Source: Parachlorella kessleri
Taxonomy: Eukaryota > Chlorophyta > Trebouxiophyceae > Chlorellales > Chlorellaceae
Reading direction: 5' to 3'
DNA length: 64,000 nt
Assembly (NCBI GenBank): GCA_001598975.1
Contig: BBXU01001569.1
Span: 1 to 64,000, forward strand
The notes beneath the pieces were generated by a model. The model was not told where the DNA came from. It saw only the letters and a program-made list of their open reading frames with translations, and ran no database searches. Shown here piece by piece: positions 57,001 through 64,000 of the stretch. Each line of letters opens with the position of its first letter. Within the stretch, counting starts at the first letter, position 1. Both the position numbers and the translations under genes were made by a program.

Positions 57001-59635
57001 GCGCGGCCGATGGAGATGCAGCTGTAGCAGAAGCTCATCAGAGCACCCACGACGCACGGCCAGATAGAGCTGCAGACAGATGCAACAAGGTCGCATGAGG
57101 CAGGCAATGAGACAGTCCAGCCGGTCACTTCGAGAAGCATGTGCCACCTGCTATGCAACCCCCGTTTGCATCCAAACTTCTGCAGCGTCTACTGGCCAGC
57201 AGCGCTTACAGCTGAGAGTGCTAGGTTAACCCACAACAAATGCACACACCTGTCCAGGTCGGGAATGAAGCTGAAGAACACTTGCATGGCCCTGCACAGC
57301 GGGGAAGACCAGACCATAAAGCAGCTGCTGTGGCAGTGGATGGGCAGTGGTAGCAGTGGGCAATTGCTCACCCAACAAACGCTCAGTGCAAGCATCAACA
57401 GCCATGCGCCAAGGCCTCTCCCTCTCAGCTGATGACAGACCCTGCAAATGGGTGTCCAAAGATTGCTTTGCTGATGCAGCCAGTACACTGCCCCACAAAT
57501 GTGTGGGGTTGTACATGGGACCTACCCATGGAGGAGTGCCCACTTCCAGAACTGCCAGTCGCAGGCTCCTCCAGTCTTGCCGTTGCCCTCGCAGACTGAG
57601 ATGGCAACGTTCCTGCGGGAGCACAGCGCGCCCAGCAGGGGGTGCTTGGCCTGCATGGAGACCTGACTTGCACAGATACATTGTGCCCAATGGCCTTTGC
57701 AGTCAACAGGCTTTGGGCTTACCATGTGTTCTTGAATACCAGGGGGCGTGTGGGACTGTTCTCTGCTTAGACAGTGCCACGCCCCAAGGCTCCGCTGCCA
57801 GCCAGCCAGCAAGAGCAGTCAGACTCACTGCATGGCGTAGGTTGACGTGATGGAGTAGGCGAGCGCAGTCAGTACCAGGTTGCTCTGCTGCAGCCTGCAC
57901 CACAGGAGGCAGCACGCGCCTGGTCATAGTCAGTCGTCAGTAATCCCAACAGCGACATGGGGGTAGACTGACATGCTGAAGCAAAGGCTGGGCGATACAA
58001 AAAGTGCTCCCCCACAGCCAGAGGCACTGCCATGCCAAAGCCAGCAATGTTCCCGCCCAATACACGACTCAAACCAAGCCAAAGGGGTGAGGGTTTCTCC
58101 ACAGCACCCGCTGCCTGCTGCACCCCTGGCCCGCGCAGCATTTAACCCACACCGGCAGCTCACCAGGCGATGATGATGCCGTGCTTTCGGCCCATGATGG
58201 CCTCCACCACTTCAATGTACGTGCGTTGGCGCTTGCCATTCACGATGTGGCAGTCGGCCAGCAGCTGGGAGGTGTAGAGGGTCAGCCAGGAGAAGATTAT
58301 GAGGCAGATGATGCCGCCGGGCCAGCCTGGATCGGACACCGTGACAACCAGGTCAGACTGCATACATCTCCTGTGCACACTGTTGCATCCTCACTCACAT
58401 TGCCACTCTCACATGAAAGCAGCTGCAGTAGTGGGTGATCTCTCCCTGTGCGGGGACGCAATGGCATGCGCAACGGTTCTCTCAGCTACCATTCGACCCA
58501 TGGCAGGGCTGCCAAAAGGAAACCCCCTGGGAGGCAGAGGCCCTTTCCTCTTACCTAGCATGGCGATGGAGTAAGGCAGGCTGAGCACGCCGCTGCCAAT
58601 GACTGCACACAAACACACTCATGAATGTCACCCCCATGGTCATCTGCTGCATATCCTCAGTATCGTGCTGCATATCCTTACTATCCACAGACACTGCAGG
58701 GTGAATGGGGCAACATCGGATCCGCAACCAGCATTTCAAGCCCACCTGCAGTGATGACCAGGTAGAAGCTGGACCAGCTCCCACCTGCACAAGGCACCCT
58801 GAAGATCACTCGTTGTGCTAATTTTCTTCTTGACTTTCTTGTAGCAGGGCAGCGACAAGTGGGGCTGGGTGCCACCCAACCGCCGCCTGCCTAATCCCTG
58901 GTTTGCCCACCGGAGACAATGTCGCTAGTTTGTGTCCTTGACATAGGTAAGCCGCCCCTTCCGGGTGCCATGTCAGCAAAGGTTACCGGGAGGCAGGTCC
59001 GCCCACTCCCCCAAAGTAGCAAACGCACTCCTCCTCCGTTACTCACCGCTGCGAGTGACCCCATCCTCTAGCGTGTAGTCCACTCCGGCAGTGCCACGTT
59101 TCACAGAGTAGCCGGGCAGGGCCTTGCGCTTGGGTTGGGTCTCCCCTTCTTCCACATCCACAACCCCTGAACACCATACCAGCAGCACAGCCAGGTGGGC
59201 AACCTCTCCACGCGGCTATAGGCTACCACAAAAGGCTGTGTATCATTTTCTGGCCCTGCTGAACCTGCTCGAGCAGCAGGAGACCCTGCCACGGCAAGAA
59301 CCCCTTTGTGCTAGGGCTTGCATGCCGAGGAGTTGCCTACGACACCACACCCGTCGCTTCTGCTCGAGCATGTTGCAACCAACAAACACTTTATCCTCGC
59401 AATACATAGCGCCACACTGTGCTATAGGCAGGCTGTATCGGAACCTAGTTGCGACAGCAATGCAAGTTCCGGCCCGTCACGACATTTGGTCGAACACTAC
59501 TGCTCCAAAAAGCCAGTAGAAGACTAGCAAGACTGTCGAAGGCGGAATACTACTCGACCGGTCCTCATGCTGGTCCTTACCGGGCTGGGTCTCTACCTCC
59601 TTGTCCACTTTGTCTGTATAAGTTTCAGTTGCCAT
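54089..59635 (-). CDS. AAP-type amino-acid permease (AAAP family)
   Basis: A proton-coupled amino-acid importer of the plant AAP type, probably in the plasma membrane; substrate range cannot be told. Eighteen short exons: 59635-59581, 59166-59047, 58784-58746, 58602-58555, 58326-58164, 57894-57829, about 57666-57526, 57291-57250, 57069-56990, 56697-56617, 56393-56347, 56174-56113, 55946-55870, 55575-55517, 55190-55083, 54817-54727, 54497-54394 and 54187-54089. They sum to 493 residues, normal for AAPs. It starts MATETYTDKVDKEVETQP. Diagnostic blocks: VIGSGVLSLPYSIAMLGWPG, TLYTSQLLADC, FFSFIPDLDRIWPCVVGALM, FAYSFSMILPEIQDT, MAYGNDVAGNILNSF, HLLPAYQVWSQPFF, FWPTTVYYPVEMWI. About 10-11 membrane helices are visible. 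The acceptor of the seventh exon was chosen to keep phase and is the weakest junction. Confidence 0.92.
54851..54890 (+). repeat. Dispersed element, copy j (truncated)
   Basis: Only the 5' half is recognisable: gtaagggtggcatgtaggac followed by aaacaggggagt. It lies in a permease intron, opposite in strand to the gene. Confidence 0.65.
55230..55294 (+). repeat. Dispersed element, copy k
   Basis: Reads ataagggtggcaggcagtgc... and ends gacagggctggatgcag. It lies inside a permease intron in the orientation opposite to the gene, so its splice-like ends cannot be the sites used for that intron. Confidence 0.75.
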
Positions 59636-60407
59636 GGTTGCATTCAATCCCCGAGACTTCAGGTAACCTGGCTGCGCAAACCTAATGAACTAGACTCGAT
59701 CGGTGGACTACGTAGCCCCGCCAGCTGGCGCGCCTGCTGGGCCAAGTCAGTACAGATTTACGCGCTATCAGTTGTCGAGTAGATAGATTTCCAACCACGC
59801 TCCATCAACATGATCATTATCTGTTTCTTTGAGTTATAAACCCACCCCAGATGCCAAGAACATCACAGCAAGAGTACAACGACTTGAATTGGGCACGTCT
59901 AGCGTGCTACATGCAGTGCACATACTGGGCAGCTACAAAAAGAGGCACAGCAGAAGCGTGCCTGGGCCATACACGGCAGTGAGGCCTTACTGGCTGTCCC
60001 GACGCCAGGTAGAAGGGCACCAGGAGGAGCACTGTCAGATGGTACACCGCGAACATGAGTATCTAGCAAAGGGTAAAGAGGAGGCAGGGGAAGAAGCAGT
60101 GCCGCAGCATTCCTCCAGTGGAGGGCGCCTTCCATAAACCCACTGCAGCTCAGCTGGCCCTGCGGCCAGTGCGCCCCAAGCCAGCAGGCAACCAGGACCC
60201 AGACTTCATCAATGCGATGTGGGACAAATGTCCAAGTCCTCTCAACATGCACCCACCCGTGCCCGGCACCCGCCCGCCCGCCCGCCACCTCTAAAAGGCT
60301 AATGGGTCATGGTAAGGGTAGCAGGCCGTGCGAACACAGAGGAGGTGGGGCCGAATTGGAGCGCTGGGCTGGATGCTCCCGGGTGTGCCTGAGGTCTGGC
60401 TGCTGGG
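59636..60407. other. Intergenic, RRP41 3' end to permease start
   Basis: 772 bp between two minus-strand genes. It should hold the RRP41 3' UTR, including dispersed-element copy l next to the stop, and the permease promoter and 5' UTR. A short CCCG-type repeat (cccgcccgcccgcc) lies near 60270. No coding exon was recognised. Confidence 0.5.
60312..60375 (+). repeat. Dispersed element, copy l
   Basis: Begins gtaagggtagcaggccgtgc and contains gctgggctggatgc, but its end is diverged (ctcccggg instead of ag). It lies some 30 bp past the RRP41 stop codon, in antisense orientation to that gene. Confidence 0.7.
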
Positions 60408-62752
60408 TTACGTCCGCCCAGCCACGACTGGCATCCGCGCCAGCGCCAGGTGTTGTGTGTGCTCCAGCAGCCGCTCCCTCATGAAGGCGGACACTGCCTT
60501 GCAGCCAGCAATGGCCAGCCCCATCACCTCCTCGAAAGTCTCGATTGCAAGCCGGTTGTCGGCTTGGAGCAGCACCACCTGAAGCAGCAGCAGGTATGGC
60601 TTGAAGGAATCTGCTACTTAATTTGCATGGTTAACTAGCAACCGGCTGTCCAGCTACCCGGCTGTCTCCCTTGGCCAGCCTAGCCTGGAAATACACAAGG
60701 GCGGGATGTAGGATAAATCGATTGATAGGAAAGGAATGGCTGTTGAGGTAGCACATGGCACCTCCAGTGCCCCAGCTGCGTACGTAGGTGTACATAGCTA
60801 GGCTGCATTACGGGATGACTTGCTGACTGCTGCCCATGCTGCCACGCACTGCAGCATGGCCACTTGTGCATGTGAGCTTCGTGGACCCAGGCACCCACCC
60901 GGCAGCAACTCTCAGCAGATGATACGCCAGCGCGTGAGGAACACTTGGCGCTCTACAACTACCTGTCACGCAAGCTGCGCAACCAAAACCTATCCCAAGC
61001 TGGCGCTGGCACGCCTCGCAGTACGCTGGGTGTACAGCCTTTGCAACAAGCGAGCCATCCGGCAGCCGCGGCGGGCCGGCCGCAGCTCTGAAACGCACCT
61101 TGTCCAAGTTAGGCTGCACCGCCAGCACCACATCCGGCCCACCCCCCGAGTCCTCCAAGTAGTTCAAGTCCAGCAGGGGTGTTGACTCAAGGTAGCCAGC
61201 TGCACACGAGCCCAGCATGTCCCGCATCGGCACGCCGGCGTCTGCCAGCGCGAGGAAGGCTGCATTGATGCAGGCGCACCGCGTGCCTCCATCAGCTTGC
61301 AGCACCTGCGAGACGGCCGGGTATCCTGGTGTCTGACATTTGTCATAAGATCATGTGAGGACTCTCGCGCCTCGCAATCATAATGCGTACAACAGATTTC
61401 CTAACATCCTCGCCATTTTTTGCACGCAGCTGCTGCAATCCAGCCATGGTTCCTTGATGCGGCGACTCTCCCATGGCGCCTGCCCGCTGCACAAACGCAC
61501 CCTGGCCTACAGGGGGGCAGGCCCTTCTCCCACTCCGGATTGTCAAACTACAGGTGATTATGTTGGCCACCCGCCGGCCAGCATAGTCCTGCCTGCCCCC
61601 GCCCCCCTCCCTCCCGCTGTGACCTCCCTCCCACTGCCCCCAGCGCCTCCCCAACTTTGCACACCTGCACATACACATCAATCTGCGACCGCGGCAGCAG
61701 CTCCCGCATGATGGTCTGCTCGAGCGTGTTTCTGATCACCATGGAGAGCTCTGTGGACCGCCGGTCCGTCTTGCCACGCTTGCGTCGCTCCCCTGCAGGG
61801 GAGGGGGGGGGAGGGGGGGGCTCTGGGGGTCATAACACGACTACTAGCGGTCGTCTGATACACAGTGCACCCCAGCCCACCTGGGTGCCTTGCCAGCTGG
61901 GGTGCACTGAGCACAGGTGGACCTTAGAACAAGGACACATCCCTCTTGCAAGCCACAACTACACAGCGTGGCTAGATCCAGCTGCAAATCACCGGCAATA
62001 TGCCCTCTGCCGGCCCCAGGTGAGGTATGGCTGCCTCACTGGACCCACCCATCTAAGTGCAAGCAGTAGTCATTCTGCACACTTTCTCCGCACAGCCAAC
62101 TGAGAGCGTAGGCACACTGCTCAGGAGCCCTTGTGCATAAGTTTGGAACCTCACAGCAGCCCCTTGCGGGCTCATTTAGCTTACCCGCCCAGGGCATTCA
62201 GAATAGACAAGAGACCATGGAACTTCGTACAGGACTGGAGTGGAGCTAGTGGGGCATCGGTGCGCACCTGTGCTAAAGGCTGCCATGGCATACTCGCAGC
62301 GAACTATGGCGCCGGTTGTGTCAAGCTGGGAGCGCTGCGAAACCTCCTTGGGACCAAAAACTGCTGCCAGCACCTACACACAGCAGAACACATTCTGCAT
62401 TCAGCCCTGCCCGTCCAGTCCAGCCCAGCTCTACTCCCTGTTTGCACTACCTGCCACCCATGCTAAGAACAGCGTACAGCGTGGCTGGAGCAGGCAAGGC
62501 AAGGCACAACATGTATGTTTGGTGCAGTTTGTGTGTTGCCTGGGTTGCTTACCTTCGTGTTCCCCATCTCGAACACTGCGCTGCCATCCGCAGACTGAAG
62601 CACTCCCAGTTCGCATTTAAGCTGTCGTAGCTCCTTTGGTCGCCTTCCATCAAGCCTTAAACCTGCAAAATATAGCTCGCTTCCTTTGGTTGAGCCCGAC
62701 GCTGGACGACATGCATGACTTGCAACCTACCTTCGGGACTGATAAATTCCAT
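60408..62752 (-). CDS. RRP41: Exosome core subunit RRP41 (RNase PH family)
   Basis: RRP41 (yeast Ski6, human EXOSC4) is one of six RNase PH-like proteins in the ring of the RNA exosome, which trims and degrades RNA from the 3' end in nucleus and cytoplasm. Six exons, 62752-62731, 62662-62553, 62373-62268, 61792-61665, 61305-61099 and 60578-60408, join in phase to 247 residues, against 245 in human. The start MEFISPEGLRLDGRRPKELR matches the family's LDGRR start. Further blocks: SADGSAVFEMGNTKVLAAVF, FSTGERRKRGKTDRR, LLPRSQIDVYVQVLQADGGT, ACINAAFLALADAGVPMRD and the C-terminal ETFEEVMGLAIAGCKAVS. Plant RRP41 keeps phosphorolytic activity whereas the animal protein has lost it; which applies here was not settled. 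It is divergent from the LamG gene. Confidence 0.95.
61800..61831 (+). repeat. G-run (polypyrimidine tract on coding strand)
   Basis: Runs of 8-9 G separated by single A, then a G run after ctct, lie directly upstream (on the minus strand) of the RRP41 exon starting at 61792. On the transcript this is a C-rich polypyrimidine tract before the acceptor. On the plus strand it has G-quadruplex potential. Confidence 0.8.
62395..62466 (-). repeat. Dispersed element, copy m
   Basis: The only minus-strand copy noticed. It reads (minus) gcatgggtggcaggtagtgc, then aacagggagtagagctgggc, and ends ctgaatgcag. It lies in the RRP41 intron between the exons at 62553 and 62373, in the sense of that gene, and ends about 20 nt before the true acceptor. 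Confidence 0.8.
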
Positions 62753-63185
62753 CTTGCCTTACATTTCTTGTCACTAGACCCAATGTCGTTTCCAAGACAG
62801 AGGTGGAAGTCGAATTGATGAGAGTTGCGCCCTGTAGGGGGTTGTTGAGGGGTTTCCTTATAATCATGCTATAATGTGCCGTTGGTGGGGAGGGGCTGTG
62901 TGAGGCAGGCAAAACACTGTTTGGCAAAAGTTGGGAACACATGAGCTGGTCCTTCATCACCGTGCCAGTGGCTGTAAAAGAGGAAGCTCGCATGCTTCTG
63001 TCTTGGCAGGGCCAATGGTTTGGCGGGAGCGAAAGTAACCATCCTTTTTCTTCCATTACATCCCTTCCCACGCCCGTGCGGTTTTCACCTAACCTTAACA
63101 GAGTTGTTCCTTTGGAGGAGGCACCGAGAAGGTCCCTTGAAGTAGCGCCAAGGCCGTGCTCTGGGCTGGCTGCCTCACGGCAGTC
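62753..63185. promoter_or_regulatory. Divergent region, RRP41 / LamG gene
   Basis: 433 bp between two divergent start codons, expected to hold both promoters and 5' UTRs. No named element is recognised. Confidence 0.45.
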
Positions 63186-64000
63186 ATGTGGCTGTTGGGC
63201 TGCAATTGGGGCCAGGCGAGAGCTTTGGCCCTGACAGTGCTGCTAGCAACAGCAGGTGGGTCCAGACAGCCCTTTGTCTGACGCGCTCGTAAGGCTGAGG
63301 ACGTAATCTGCTCTGTGTGCGGTGGCAATAATGGAGGCATGGAGTTGGGAATCCCTGAGCCTCTCCCATGAGCCTCTCCCATGGGAGCATGGTCCCCAGG
63401 CATGCTGGGCCCCGCCCAGCTTCTGTGTTGACTTCCTGTGCTCTATCTGCTCCCTGCAAGGCATGACTGCTCATGCAAAGACCATCCTCCACAATTTGTC
63501 ACCGTTCCCGGTGGCTGTGGGCTAGTGATAAATAGCCAGGTGCCACATAGACATGACCTACTCCCCTCCACTCTGCCTTGCATGCAGGGTGCTGCCTGGG
63601 GGAGGTCTCTCGGCCAGGTGGCTCAGGCCATGCGCTGCAATTCAGGGACCACGGGGTGCTCATCGCTCCCTTCAATGATCTTGGTGAGTAGCAGTCCACA
63701 GTTGGCTGGCTATATGGCTGGCGGCTGACTTTCAGCCGGTACTCATGCGCCAGGTGTGGGGTCTACATGAAGAGTGGGGTGCATGCCGCAGAGTGCCCTT
63801 GGGGCGCACAGCACGCTATGACCCGAGCGTTGCCTCAGCCACACTGCAGCCGTGGTGATAATGTATCAAGCCATTCTTGCCACACCCTTACAGGCCGGGA
63901 CGAGTTCACGTTTGAGGCCTGGGTCAGCACGTCAGACTACTGCCACCCCTCCGCCCTCTTCTCGTACGCCAAGGACTCGCAGTCAACTGATCCCTTCCAG
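63186..64000 (+). CDS. Secreted or membrane LamG/concanavalin-fold protein (5' part only)
   Basis: Three exons, 63186-63255, 63588-63683 and 63894-64000 (running off the window), join in phase to 91 residues. The start MWLLGCNWGQARALALTVLL gives a typical signal peptide with a hydrophobic core and likely cleavage near ATAG. The mature part, SGHALQFRDHGVLIAPFNDL then DEFTFEAWVSTSDYC and SALFSYAKDS, fits the opening strands of a LamG/pentraxin-like jelly-roll domain (pattern ALQFD...DEFTFEAWV...). Such domains begin many large extracellular or cell-surface proteins in green algae, often binding carbohydrate or protein. Full length, further domains and any membrane anchor lie outside the window. 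The start was chosen because it alone gives both signal peptide and matching phase. Confidence 0.75.

Noticed and set aside
1..64000. A bacterial-style operon, defence system, CRISPR array or phage element
   Set aside because: All recognisable genes are intron-containing eukaryotic ones, and no direct-repeat/spacer array or bacterial ribosome-binding pattern is present.

Overview
The window reads as nuclear DNA of a green alga (Chlorophyta). Genes are dense, and almost all are split into many short exons by GT-AG introns. Coding DNA is GC-rich with long CAG/CTG (glutamine) runs. The gene set is plant/algal: a plant-type ARID-PHD protein resembling Arabidopsis ARID4, a REP27/LPA1 photosystem II factor, a DGAT2 with the plant-type EPHS motif and an AAP-type amino-acid permease. 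Two long proteins, one coiled-coil with a CCDC177-like N-terminus and one with a QRICH2/DUF4795-like C-terminus, suggest a lineage that keeps flagella. Order and species cannot be fixed from sequence reading alone. No organellar, bacterial, viral, CRISPR or tRNA/rRNA gene was seen.

Layout (13 genes): eIF2B delta (-, 1-4546, 3' end outside the window); ARID4-like (+, 5008-13275); small RING protein (+, 14086-15039); a repeat-rich gap; KHDC4-like KH protein (-, 17323-21837); CPSF30 (+, 22096-24047); REP27/LPA1 (-, 24697-27937); coiled-coil protein (+, 28447-32302); MOV10/SDE3-type helicase (-, 33021-44236); DUF4795 protein (+, 44558-49348); DGAT2 (+, 50115-52787); amino-acid permease (-, 54089-59635); exosome RRP41 (-, 60408-62752); secreted LamG-fold protein (+, 63186 to beyond the edge). 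Exons were joined by hand using splice consensus, reading phase and family similarity. For most genes the exon lengths sum to an intact frame ending in a stop.

Five gene pairs are head-to-head over 258-509 bp, so shared promoters are likely. Five of the 13 genes act on RNA or its translation (eIF2B delta, KHDC4, CPSF30, MOV10-like, RRP41). They do not form an operon, and the clustering may be chance.

The most unusual signals are non-coding. (1) A dispersed family of about 65-75 bp elements (13 copies noticed) has several full copies that start with GTAAGG/GTAAAG and end with TGCAG, like a complete tiny intron: an introner-like candidate. (2) Exon edges with their splice sites are copied into neighbouring introns at three places: a 7-copy array in eIF2B delta and two sites in the ARID4-like gene. 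(3) Three introns appear to be GC-AG type with AG|GCAAGT donors, and eIF2B delta needs a 22-nt microexon to keep its frame.
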